Positions 17,792 to 25,422 of a stretch of 64,000 nt of DNA are shown here, piece by piece. The translations under genes and the position numbers were made by a program. Source of the stretch: Desulfobulbaceae bacterium (GTDB taxonomy: Bacteria > Desulfobacterota > Desulfobulbia > Desulfobulbales > Desulfocapsaceae); the NCBI GenBank assembly GCA_024227155.1, contig JAAELB010000101.1, forward strand, positions 28,503-92,502, given 5' to 3'. Numbering within the stretch: position 1 is the first letter of the stretch; each line of letters opens with the position of its first letter. Below the pieces are notes generated by a model. That model was not told the origin of the DNA. It was given only the letters and a program-made list of their open reading frames with translations, and did no database searches.

Positions 17792-19690
17792 ATGAAAGTC
17801 ACAAATAAAGCGTCTTTACCTGAAGCAATACCAGCAAAAATATTCATGCCGGTCCTCCTCTCCATGTTTCTTTTTATTGGAACCTTCTTTGGCTATATTC
17901 TCCCTAAAATGGAAGCCCACCTTATGGAACGTAAACGTGAGATGATCCACTCCCTCAGTGAATCAGCAATGAGTTCCATCCGCTACTATGCAAAACTCGT
18001 TGAAAACCATTCAATTACATTAGAGGAAGCAAAAGACCAGGCCGCATCTCACCTGCGTTCTCTACGATATGGACCGGATGGTAAGGATTACTTCTGGATC
18101 AACGACACCCATCCTAGAATGATCATGCATCCTTACCGGAGGGACATGGAAGGTAAAGATGTAACTGATACAGAAGATCCCGCCGGAAAGAAACTCTTCC
18201 AGGCCTTTCTAGAAACTGTTAAAGATTCAGGTGGAGGGTACGTAAACTATCACTGGCAATGGCAGGACGATCCCACACGAATTTTTTCAAAAATATCCTA
18301 TGTCCAGGAGTACCAACCCTGGCATTGGATTATTGGCACTGGTGTTTATGTTGAAGACGTAAGAGCCCAAATTGCCTCTGTCACTGAAAGAATGACTTTT
18401 ATTTTCCTCGGTATCCTAGCTGTCATTGCCTTACTCTCTGTTTATATCGTATGGCAGGGAGCAACTGGCGAAAGCCGTCGCAAAGCGATAGAACTAAGCC
18501 TTAGAAAAAGTGAATACAAGTACAGATTACTTGCAGAAACTGCCCGGGAATTCATCTTTGTTTTTGACTCTAATTTTCTTATCTCTTACTCAAACACTGC
18601 GTGGATCAATGTCAGCAATTACTCCAACTCCGACTTGGAGCAACGACCAGTATACACCCTCATTGCCCCTGAATATCGTGAAAAATTTAGAGAAAAAATA
18701 AGCCACATCAGAAAAAAACAATCCTCTGATTATCTACTGGAAACAATTTTCCTCTTAAAAGATGGCCGGGAAATTACAGTTGAAGCCACATTTGCCGAAC
18801 TTGAAACGGAGAAACAAGGTTCAACTTTCCTCATGACCGCCCGGGACATAACAGAAAAAAAGAAGGCTGAAGCTCAACACAAATTACAGCAGGAACAACT
18901 GGTACAGACAGATAAAATGGTTTCTCTTGGCACCCTTGTTTCCGGTGTAGCCCATGAGATCAACAACCCAATTTCTTCAGTAATGCTTAACATACAGGTA
19001 TTTGAAAAGTTCTGGAGAGCTGTTCGGCCAATACTTGACAGCCACTATGAGCTTAACAGGGATCTTACGGTGGGCCCCATGGAATATCCCCAGTTACGTG
19101 ACAGGATGCCTAAGCTTTTACTTTTCTCACAGGAGGGGGTGGAAAGAGTAAAAAGGATTGTGGAAGATTTAAAAGATTTTTCTGGTCATAAACCGTCCGA
19201 TCTCCAGGAAACGGTAAATCTCAACCTGGTGGTTGAAAAAGCTGTAGGCCTTGTATCAAGCCTTATCAAAAAAGCAACTAACGATTTCCAGATAGAATAC
19301 TACGAAAACCTTCCTACTTTGCAAGGCAACAGTCAACGCCTTGGACAGGTGATAATCAACCTCATCGTAAACGGTAGCCAGGCACTTTCAGACACAGGCC
19401 AGGGTCTTCACTTAAAAACTGGCTACCTGGAGGAATCAGAGGAAATATTTCTGGAGGTCAGGGATTTCGGCTCCGGCATGACATCAGATGTACTTGCAAG
19501 AATCAAAGATCCATTCTACACCACAAAGCGCGATTGCAACGGTACCGGCCTTGGCCTTGCGATCTCAGATACTATCATTCGCAACCACGGAGGGTGGCTT
19601 GACTTCATCTCTACACCCGGCAGGGGAACAGTTGCGACTATACTTTTACCACGCTACAGTCAGGACGAAGTTGTCGGGAGAATGATATGA
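17792..19690 (+). CDS. Membrane sensor histidine kinase with periplasmic Cache domain
   Basis: A 632-residue sensor. Helix 1 (about 17-37) and helix 2 (about 201-221) flank a single Cache (sCache_2-type) domain with the segments GPDGKDYFWIND and PWHWIIGTGVYVEDV, typical of small-carboxylate sensors. A PAS domain (about 240-355) is followed by HisKA with the phospho-acceptor His388 in VAHEINNP, and an HATPase with the GTGLGLAI box near the C-terminus. It overlaps the NtrC-type regulator gene by four bases (ATGA), so the two are cotranscribed and almost certainly a cognate pair. By context the ligand may be acetate, propionate or succinate; this is inferred. Confidence 0.92.
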   Translation: MKVTNKASLPEAIPAKIFMPVLLSMFLFIGTFFGYILPKMEAHLMERKREMIHSLSESAMSSIRYYAKLVENHSITLEEAKDQAASHLRSLRYGPDGKDYFWINDTHPRMIMHPYRRDMEGKDVTDTEDPAGKKLFQAFLETVKDSGGGYVNYHWQWQDDPTRIFSKISYVQEYQPWHWIIGTGVYVEDVRAQIASVTERMTFIFLGILAVIALLSVYIVWQGATGESRRKAIELSLRKSEYKYRLLAETAREFIFVFDSNFLISYSNTAWINVSNYSNSDLEQRPVYTLIAPEYREKFREKISHIRKKQSSDYLLETIFLLKDGREITVEATFAELETEKQGSTFLMTARDITEKKKAEAQHKLQQEQLVQTDKMVSLGTLVSGVAHEINNPISSVMLNIQVFEKFWRAVRPILDSHYELNRDLTVGPMEYPQLRDRMPKLLLFSQEGVERVKRIVEDLKDFSGHKPSDLQETVNLNLVVEKAVGLVSSLIKKATNDFQIEYYENLPTLQGNSQRLGQVIINLIVNGSQALSDTGQGLHLKTGYLEESEEIFLEVRDFGSGMTSDVLARIKDPFYTTKRDCNGTGLGLAISDTIIRNHGGWLDFISTPGRGTVATILLPRYSQDEVVGRMI

Positions 19691-21105
19691 GCACAACAAA
19701 GTATCCAAAAAATCCTATTCTTATAGTAGATGACGAGGAATCCATCCTTCTTTCCATCGACACCATCTTACAACTCGGGGGTATGAACAATGTCGTTACC
19801 TGTAACGACAGCCGGCAGGTAATGTCTCTGGTTGAAAAAATACAGCCTGAAACCATCCTCCTTGACCTCAATATGCCCCATGTCAACGGGGAAGACATTC
19901 TCGATAAAGTAAGCGCTCAACATCCTGAAATACCGGTAATTATAATCACAGGTAGAATCGACGCGGATACAGCAGTTACCTGTATTAAATCAGGGGCTTT
20001 TGATTATATCGTAAAGCCTGTTGATGAAAATCGCCTGCTTGCCTCTGTGAAGAAAAGCATGCAATACAGGGAACTTCACCAAGAAAACCAGGTATTGAAA
20101 AAACAACTCACCGGTGAGCAGGAGGGCCACCTTGAAGCATTTATACAAATCATAACCAACTCCCCTAAAATGCTGATGATTTTTAACTATGCAGCCTCCA
20201 TTGCAGTAACCTCTCAGCCGGTCCTCATCCGGGGTGAAACAGGAACCGGAAAAGAACTCATTGCCAGAGCAATTCATAACTTAAGCGGACTCCCAGGGGA
20301 GTTTGTTGCAATCAACGTTGCCGGCCTAGACGACAATGTATTCTCGGACACACTTTTTGGTCACGTTAAAGGTGCTTTTACCGGAGCTGAATCTGACAGA
20401 TCAGGACTTATCGAGCGTGCTGCAGAAGGGACCCTATTCCTGGATGAAATTGGTGACCTTAACGCAGGCTCACAAATAAAACTGTTACGGCTCCTGCAGG
20501 AAAAAGAATATATGCCCATCGGCCAGGACGAGCACCGAAAAAGCAGTGCGCGCATAATAGCTTCTACCCATGTTGACTTATGGGATTTGCAAAACAGAGA
20601 TCTATTTCGTCAGGATCTCCACTACCGACTCCGCACGCACCGTATCATGCTCCCACCGCTTCGTGACAGAAAAGAAGATCTTGGATTACTTGCCAGTCAT
20701 TTTGCACGGGAGGCCTCTGCAACACTAGATAGAGCCGCGCCTCAATTCCCAAAAGAACTGCTACCACTCCTCAACACCTATAACTTCCCTGGTAATATTC
20801 GTGAACTACAGGCTATGGTGTTCGACGCAATAGCTCAAAACAGCAATGGCATGCTACCGCTCACAACTTTCAGAGCACACATCGCAAGAACCAGACAGCT
20901 TGAACAGAACCAGAACAATCATCACACAACTACCACACTACCTTTCACTTTTGCAGATCCACTCCCCACTATCAAAGAAGCAACACGCATGTTGATTGAA
21001 GAAGCGCTTCAACGGGCTGAAAACAATCAATCCATTGCCGCCTCTATGCTAGGCATATCCCAGCAGGCATTATCTAAAAGACTAAAATCCTGGGAAAAAA
21101 ATTAG
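19687..21105 (+). CDS. Sigma-54-dependent response regulator (NtrC type)
   Basis: A 472-residue activator. The receiver domain (1-125) has the phospho-acceptor Asp60 in LLDLNMP. The AAA+ domain (about 150-390) has Walker A GETGTGKE near 182-189 and the intact sigma-54 contact loop GAFTGA at 229-234. A C-terminal Fis-type helix-turn-helix ends the chain (SIAASMLGISQQALSKRLK). It should activate RNA polymerase with sigma-54. A near-consensus -24/-12 promoter lies 170 bases downstream, in front of the transporter gene, with two matching palindromes between, so the transporter is the likely target. Confidence 0.94.
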   Translation: MSTTKYPKNPILIVDDEESILLSIDTILQLGGMNNVVTCNDSRQVMSLVEKIQPETILLDLNMPHVNGEDILDKVSAQHPEIPVIIITGRIDADTAVTCIKSGAFDYIVKPVDENRLLASVKKSMQYRELHQENQVLKKQLTGEQEGHLEAFIQIITNSPKMLMIFNYAASIAVTSQPVLIRGETGTGKELIARAIHNLSGLPGEFVAINVAGLDDNVFSDTLFGHVKGAFTGAESDRSGLIERAAEGTLFLDEIGDLNAGSQIKLLRLLQEKEYMPIGQDEHRKSSARIIASTHVDLWDLQNRDLFRQDLHYRLRTHRIMLPPLRDRKEDLGLLASHFAREASATLDRAAPQFPKELLPLLNTYNFPGNIRELQAMVFDAIAQNSNGMLPLTTFRAHIARTRQLEQNQNNHHTTTTLPFTFADPLPTIKEATRMLIEEALQRAENNQSIAASMLGISQQALSKRLKSWEKN

Positions 21106-21126
21106 ACCCACAACCTTTATTGTAAC

Positions 21127-21207
21127 TACAACAAAAGTTGTATCCGGTACAATTCAAGCAGATCTTGCCATGGAGCAGGATCTGCAAAATCCCACAACAT
21201 ATATTGT
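21127..21207. promoter_or_regulatory. Paired ACAAC-N4-RTTGT palindromes, candidate activator sites
   Basis: Two 14 bp sites share the pattern ACAAC-N4-(G/A)TTGT: ACAACAAAAGTTGT at 21128-21141 (extended to TACAAC/GTTGTA at 21127-21142) and ACAACATATATTGT at 21194-21207. Their centres are 66 bases apart, about six helical turns, and they lie 70-150 bases upstream of the -24/-12 promoter at 21275-21291. This is the normal position for enhancer sites of NtrC-type activators. Assignment to the adjacent regulator is inference. Confidence 0.55.
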
Positions 21208-21274
21208 ACCCCAGCCTAGCGATCAGTCCCTGTGTATCCCACTGTTATTCCGCTCCTTTATCCATAATCACATT

Positions 21275-21291
21275 TTGGCACACGAATTGCT
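21275..21291 (+). promoter_or_regulatory. Sigma-54 (-24/-12) promoter of the SatP transporter gene
   Basis: TTGGCACACGAATTGCT matches the consensus YTGGCACGRNNNTTGCW at all but one informative position. The GG and GC doublets are separated by exactly 10 bases. The -12 GC is at 21289-21290, predicting a transcript start near 21302 and a leader of about 50 bases before the ATG at 21351. The gene for an NtrC-type activator lies immediately upstream. Confidence 0.88.
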
Positions 21292-21350
21292 ACCAGGTAT
21301 GTAACGTATCTACAGATGTTCTTACCAACATTCTTTGAAGGAGAAAACAG

Positions 21351-21956
21351 ATGGCAGACAAACAAGTACCCATGGGAAACCCCGCAGTTGTTGGACTCGC
21401 AGGATTTGGTCTTACCACCTTAATACTTCAGTTGCATAATCTCGGCCTTTGTGGTCTCGGCCCAGTCATCGCCTGTGGTTTTATCTTTGGCGGAGCTGCA
21501 CAGCTCATGGCAGGCCTCCAGGAATTTAAAGTTGGCAATAATTTCGGCTATAGCGCATTTGTATCCTACGGTGCATTCTGGATAGCCCTGTGCATTATCC
21601 TTATGTTCAACAAATATGACATCTACAAATCCAGTGCAACAGATGTAGGGTACTTTCTCGTAGTGTGGACCCTTTACACAGCTATCTTGTGGGTAGGTGC
21701 TATGAGAATTCACGGAGCCATGGCTTCAACATTCACCTTATTGCTTGCCGGCTTTATCCTGTTGGACCTAGCACATTTCGGCTACCCAGCAATGACAAAA
21801 GTTGCAGCATACGTTCTCATTCTTTGTGCCCTTAACGCATGGTACATGATGGCACACGTGATTTTCATACAAGTATTTGGTCGCGATGTACTCCCTGTGG
21901 GCAAGCCTTGGATCGATCCAAAGCCAACCCCTGAAGTAGCGGCACAAAAGGCATAA
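21351..21956 (+). CDS. satP: SatP/GPR1-FUN34-YaaH family acetate/succinate transporter
   Basis: A 201-residue inner-membrane protein with six predicted helices. It begins with the family motif in the form NPAVVGLAGFGLTT (usually NPAPLGL). Members carry acetate, propionate or succinate with protons. An AAGGAG ribosome site precedes the ATG. The gene has its own sigma-54 promoter at 21275-21291 and intrinsic terminator at 22141-22183, so it forms a single-gene unit likely switched on by the preceding kinase-regulator pair. This organisation suggests inducible uptake of a short carboxylate. Confidence 0.92.
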   Translation: MADKQVPMGNPAVVGLAGFGLTTLILQLHNLGLCGLGPVIACGFIFGGAAQLMAGLQEFKVGNNFGYSAFVSYGAFWIALCIILMFNKYDIYKSSATDVGYFLVVWTLYTAILWVGAMRIHGAMASTFTLLLAGFILLDLAHFGYPAMTKVAAYVLILCALNAWYMMAHVIFIQVFGRDVLPVGKPWIDPKPTPEVAAQKA

Positions 21957-22140
21957 CCACCACCATTATTAAAGGATTGATTACATTTTAAAAACCTTAT
22001 TGAAACTCGTAGTAACTAAAGACACTCAGGTAGTCACCAGACACCTAACTCCAAGCTACAACTAAACCAGAGACCGACCTGAGATATTCTTCGTACGTCA
22101 AGTAACAACAGGGTCCGGTAATCAATCCAGGCTTCACCAA

Positions 22141-22183
22141 AAACAGCGTCGAGGGTTTTCCACCCAAGGCGCTGTTTTTTTTT
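22141..22183 (+). terminator. Intrinsic terminator of the satP unit
   Basis: The stem AACAGCG (22142-22148) with CGCTGTT (22170-22176) closes a hairpin with an internal GGGTTTTCCACCC fold, followed by a run of nine T. It is 185 bases after the satP stop. The rest of 21957-22473 holds a family A repeat and no supported gene. Confidence 0.82.
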
Positions 22184-22321
22184 ATTCTTTAACTAGAATC
22201 TGAAAACTCTCTCCATGTAATCCCCACCTCACAATACTTATTGGAAAATGAATTGTACTTACTCTTTGTGTAAGCTAAGATTAGCAATGACCATATTTTT
22301 TTCATTTTCAATAATTTACAC

Positions 22322-22405
22322 CTAACCCGAATAGATCGGAACTTTCTAAAATGCTTGGATAAGCACCTTCACGAAATTAATTTCGAAGTCTACGCTTATC
22401 TCTGC
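22322..22405 (+). repeat. Family A intergenic repeat
   Basis: The copy starts CTAACCCGAATAGATCGGAAC and contains TTGGATAAGCACCTTCACG. It then matches the copy at 54858-54979: CACGAAATT follows the GCACCTT/GTGCCTT motif in both, and both contain a GATAAGCG-(T/A)-AGACTTCGAA segment, here in reverse complement. It lies in the spacer upstream of the CoA-transferase gene. Confidence 0.65.
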
Positions 22406-22473
22406 CACAAAACGCAGAAAATAATTTCTAAACAAATTGCTGCAATCTATCTACTTACAACAAGGAGCAAAAC

Positions 22474-24360
22474 ATGCCTAACACCGAATACTGGGCAGAT
22501 ACCTATCTCGAAAAATCCGTAACTGCCGAGGAAGCTATCTCCAGGATCCGCTCTGGTCAGAGAGTTTTCATAGGCTCTGGATGTGGCGAACCACAGGTAC
22601 TCATCCAGACACTTGTGGAAAAAACAAACGACTTCAGCGGGCTGGAAATAGTGCGCTTGCTCGGCAGGGAAACGGCTTCCCTGACAGCCATTGCAGATCG
22701 AACAATGGACACCAATCTTAACATACGTTCAATCTACTTGGGTTCCAGCAGATCTGAGTCAATAGCAAAACAGCGCCGATTTATCACTCCAATGAATATG
22801 TCCGATGTACCAATGCTCTTCACCACAAGAAAACTACCTTTAAATGTTGCATTGATCCAGGTTTCACCGGCCGATGATTTCGGCTGGATGAGTCTTGGCA
22901 TTGCAGTGGATGTCACCATGGCAGCAGCCAGATCCGCTGATTTTGTTATAGCACAAGTCAACCCTATCATGCCGCGGGTTATGGGACAGAGTTTTATCCA
23001 TGTTAACGATGTGGACCTGATCGTTGAACATGAAGAGGACCTCCAAACCGTCCCTCAGTCCAAAATTTCTTCGGAAGAAGCGTTAAAGATTGGCAGTCAC
23101 ATTGCACAGCTTATTGAAGACGGGTCTACCCTCCAGATTGGCCTTGATGCAATGTCGCAGGCAACAATGCATGCCCTTGCCAGCAAAAATGACCTCGGAG
23201 TACATTCGCAATTTTTGACGGATGATATTATGCATCTCTATGCAACCGGAAATGTCAACAACAAGAAAAAAGGTATAAACGAAGGAAAGATGGTCGCCTC
23301 TATGGCTGTAGGCACTCCCAACCTCTACGAATTCCTCAATGACAACCCCGCTGTTGATTTCCATCCATCAGATTATGTCAATGATCCATTTGTGATAGCA
23401 CAACATAATAAAATGATTTCCATGAACGTTGCACGCACCATGGATCTCACGGGTCAGGTCAGTGCAGAAGCGTCGGCTGCCACTAGATTTGCAGGTGTTT
23501 CAGGTATTCCTGATTTTGTCCGGGGCGCCAGAAGATCCCCGGGAGGTAAATCGATTCTGATGTTATTTTCATGTAGCAAAACCGAGGATGGATTCGAGTC
23601 AAATATCGTTCCACAGCTCAATGACACTGTCACCGTGGTCCCTAGAGGCGATGTACACTACGTTGTCACAGAATATGGTGCCGTCAACTTATTTGGCAAA
23701 AGCGTCCAGGAACGAACCATGGCGATGATCAGCATTGCCCACCCGGACTTCCGCGAATTCCTTTTTGAAAGAGCTAAAGAGAAAGGTTTCATAGGGGCAG
23801 AAAGGAATCTTGGAGAGGCAGCAAAAGCAATTTATCCTGTCCAACTGGAAGAAACCCTTGACAGGAATGGCGAAAAGCTCACAATTCGTCCTGCAAAACC
23901 GGTTGATGAACGCCGAATTCAGGAACACTATTACAGCCTACCGAAAGAAGATGTATTGACACGATTTTTCTGTCAGAAAACAATCTTTGCAAGAGCAGAG
24001 ATGGAAACTCGTTCCCACGTTGACTATGTCAACGACCTAACTCTCGTGGCTGTAGTGGGAGAATTCGGTTTTGGTAAAGTTGTTGCCGTTGCTGAAAGTA
24101 TGAAACTTGAGCAGGAGAATGTTGCAGAAGTCGCATTTTCTGTGAGTGAAAAATACCAAGGCAAGGGCCTCGGCACCTTTTTTATAAAAAAACTGGCTGC
24201 GGCAGCAAGAGCAAACGGTATTGCGGGACTCGTTGCCTACACTTTTCCGAGCAACAAAGCTATGATCAATCTTTTTAAAACACTACCGTATAAAGTAAAG
24301 ACTTCCTATGAAGATGGCGACCTCTTTCTGAGTTGCCGCTTCAGTGAACTTGCGGACTGA
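22474..24360 (+). CDS. Acetyl-CoA hydrolase/CoA-transferase fused to a GNAT acetyltransferase domain
   Basis: A 628-residue fusion. Residues about 1-460 form a class I CoA-transferase of the acetyl-CoA hydrolase/transferase family. The active-site glutamate is probably Glu400 in VVTEYGAVNLFG, and an SGCGEP segment lies near residue 32. Residues about 480-628 form a GNAT N-acetyltransferase with the acetyl-CoA loop QGKGLG after a VAFSVSEKY strand. The first part would pass CoA between acyl-CoAs and free acids such as succinate, propionate or acetate. The GNAT part could acetylate a protein lysine; Acs and PrpE, both controlled this way in other bacteria, are encoded nearby. The ribosome site is AAGGAG. 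Exact substrates cannot be read from sequence. Confidence 0.9.
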   Translation: MPNTEYWADTYLEKSVTAEEAISRIRSGQRVFIGSGCGEPQVLIQTLVEKTNDFSGLEIVRLLGRETASLTAIADRTMDTNLNIRSIYLGSSRSESIAKQRRFITPMNMSDVPMLFTTRKLPLNVALIQVSPADDFGWMSLGIAVDVTMAAARSADFVIAQVNPIMPRVMGQSFIHVNDVDLIVEHEEDLQTVPQSKISSEEALKIGSHIAQLIEDGSTLQIGLDAMSQATMHALASKNDLGVHSQFLTDDIMHLYATGNVNNKKKGINEGKMVASMAVGTPNLYEFLNDNPAVDFHPSDYVNDPFVIAQHNKMISMNVARTMDLTGQVSAEASAATRFAGVSGIPDFVRGARRSPGGKSILMLFSCSKTEDGFESNIVPQLNDTVTVVPRGDVHYVVTEYGAVNLFGKSVQERTMAMISIAHPDFREFLFERAKEKGFIGAERNLGEAAKAIYPVQLEETLDRNGEKLTIRPAKPVDERRIQEHYYSLPKEDVLTRFFCQKTIFARAEMETRSHVDYVNDLTLVAVVGEFGFGKVVAVAESMKLEQENVAEVAFSVSEKYQGKGLGTFFIKKLAAAARANGIAGLVAYTFPSNKAMINLFKTLPYKVKTSYEDGDLFLSCRFSELAD

Positions 24361-24407
24361 TCAAACAGAACAAGAACTCACCCAAAGAAAGTTGTTATTG
24401 TGATGAG

Positions 24408-24560
24408 GTAACCGTTCACCAGCACCCCATTTTCGTCCGATCAGGTCTCCTGGCATAGCCAACTATAGCCAGGAGACCTGATCGGACGAAAATGGAGCAC
24501 TGGACGAACGGTTACGGACTCTGGTTATGCAGTCTTTTGAAGGGGTCAGTGAACGGTTAC
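24408..24560. mobile_element. 153 bp MITE with 12 bp TIRs and 8 bp target duplication (IS66-like ends)
   Basis: The ends are perfect inverted repeats: GTAACCGTTCAC at 24408-24419 and GTGAACGGTTAC at 24549-24560. They are bounded by perfect 8 bp direct repeats GTGATGAG (24400-24407 and 24561-24568). Inside is a near-perfect 30 bp palindrome built on TTTCGTCCGATCAGGTCTCC, and a third inverted tip at 24506-24516. Tips of GTAA and 8 bp duplications are hallmarks of IS66-family transposons. There is no coding capacity, so the element would need a transposase supplied elsewhere. Another copy begins at 63870. Confidence 0.85.
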
Positions 24561-24570
24561 GTGATGAGTA

Positions 24571-24600
24571 TAAAAGAGGAGGAAATTACCTCCTCTTTTA
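24571..24600. terminator. Bidirectional hairpin between converging genes
   Basis: A perfect 12 bp stem TAAAAGAGGAGG (24571-24582) with CCTCCTCTTTTA (24589-24600) and a six-base loop. Its A/T tails serve the CoA-transferase gene on the plus strand and the M50-like gene ending at 24604 on the minus strand. Confidence 0.78.
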
Positions 24601-24603
24601 CAG

Positions 24604-25263
24604 TTAAATGTCGAGTGTAAATGTTGTCAGAGCAGACACAATTGGATTTACAACGGAACTTACACCCTCCCAGCCAGAAATCCTGATAAATAGAAACACA
24701 CCAACTATAAAAAAAGGCCCTACTGTATACAATAGTTTTTTAATCTTTTCAGCGGCTCCATTTGCTGGAAACAGTGCTGATAATATCGCAAAGCCAGGTA
24801 GTGGAGGGACCATGATCAGCCCATAAACAGCCATGGTCACATTAACCACAACGATGCTGGAAAAAACCTGATCATGAACTCCCCAGTTGCTTAGAATCCA
24901 GCTGAGGCTTGCCGCTATATTTGCTAACAGGATGTTAGAAAGAGGACCTGCCAATCTACTTATAATAAGAGATATTTTAGGATGTTTTTTAAAGTTTGCG
25001 GAATCTATCTTTATCTCTTTAGGCCAACCAAAACCCGCTACAAAAAAATTAAGTGTCCCGAGCACACTCATATGCATAAAAACATTAAAATGTAGACGAT
25101 CCTTAGCACCCGGCCGTGAATCTCCCAGTAACGTTGCAACCAACCCCTGCCCTTCTGCAGCCACTAGAATAGAAAGAAGCATGGCTACACAGTAAATAAC
25201 AATATCATCAACCACGGGCTGTGTATAGTTGAGCAGATACGGCAGGTAAAATTCACGATCCAT
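24604..25263 (-). CDS. M50 (site-2 protease) homologue with degenerate active site
   Basis: A 219-residue membrane protein with about five hydrophobic helices, resembling the compact M50B/YwhC-type intramembrane zinc proteases. The conserved frame is present: a helix, then a segment LVATLLGDSRPG, then FNVFMHMSVLGT, and SRLAGPLSNILLAN. The zinc motif HExxH is replaced by AEGQG at residues 36-40, so both histidines are lost while the glutamate remains. The third-ligand motif (usually PPLDG) is PPLPG at 153-157, losing the aspartate. It is therefore predicted to be catalytically dead, perhaps a membrane scaffold or substrate binder. It lies between the CoA-transferase and acs genes on the minus strand, isolated by terminators on both sides. 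Confidence 0.78.
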   Translation of the reverse strand: MDREFYLPYLLNYTQPVVDDIVIYCVAMLLSILVAAEGQGLVATLLGDSRPGAKDRLHFNVFMHMSVLGTLNFFVAGFGWPKEIKIDSANFKKHPKISLIISRLAGPLSNILLANIAASLSWILSNWGVHDQVFSSIVVVNVTMAVYGLIMVPPLPGFAILSALFPANGAAEKIKKLLYTVGPFFIVGVFLFIRISGWEGVSSVVNPIVSALTTFTLDI

Positions 25264-25330
25264 ACGTCCCCTTCCTTGTAGCTGTTTTTATAAGTTATCA
25301 GCCACTCTACTTTAATTCTGTCATCAAAAC

Positions 25331-25369
25331 AAAAAAAAATGGTGGGAGCCACGTAGCTCCCACCATTTT
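25331..25369 (-). terminator. Intrinsic terminator after acs
   Basis: A perfect 14 bp stem, AAAATGGTGGGAGC (25336-25349) with its complement (25356-25369), and loop CACGTA. On the minus strand it is followed by a long T-run. It lies 54 bases past the acs stop. Confidence 0.88.
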
Positions 25370-25422
25370 GCAGCGAGTGGTGGATGTACTTAACAAATTG
25401 CTGCTATCTTACTTCTTACTTC

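Noticed and set aside
24408-24560. Integron attC-like site
   Set aside because: Perfect TIRs with an 8 bp target duplication indicate transposition; the GTTRRRY core sites of attC are absent and no integrase is near.
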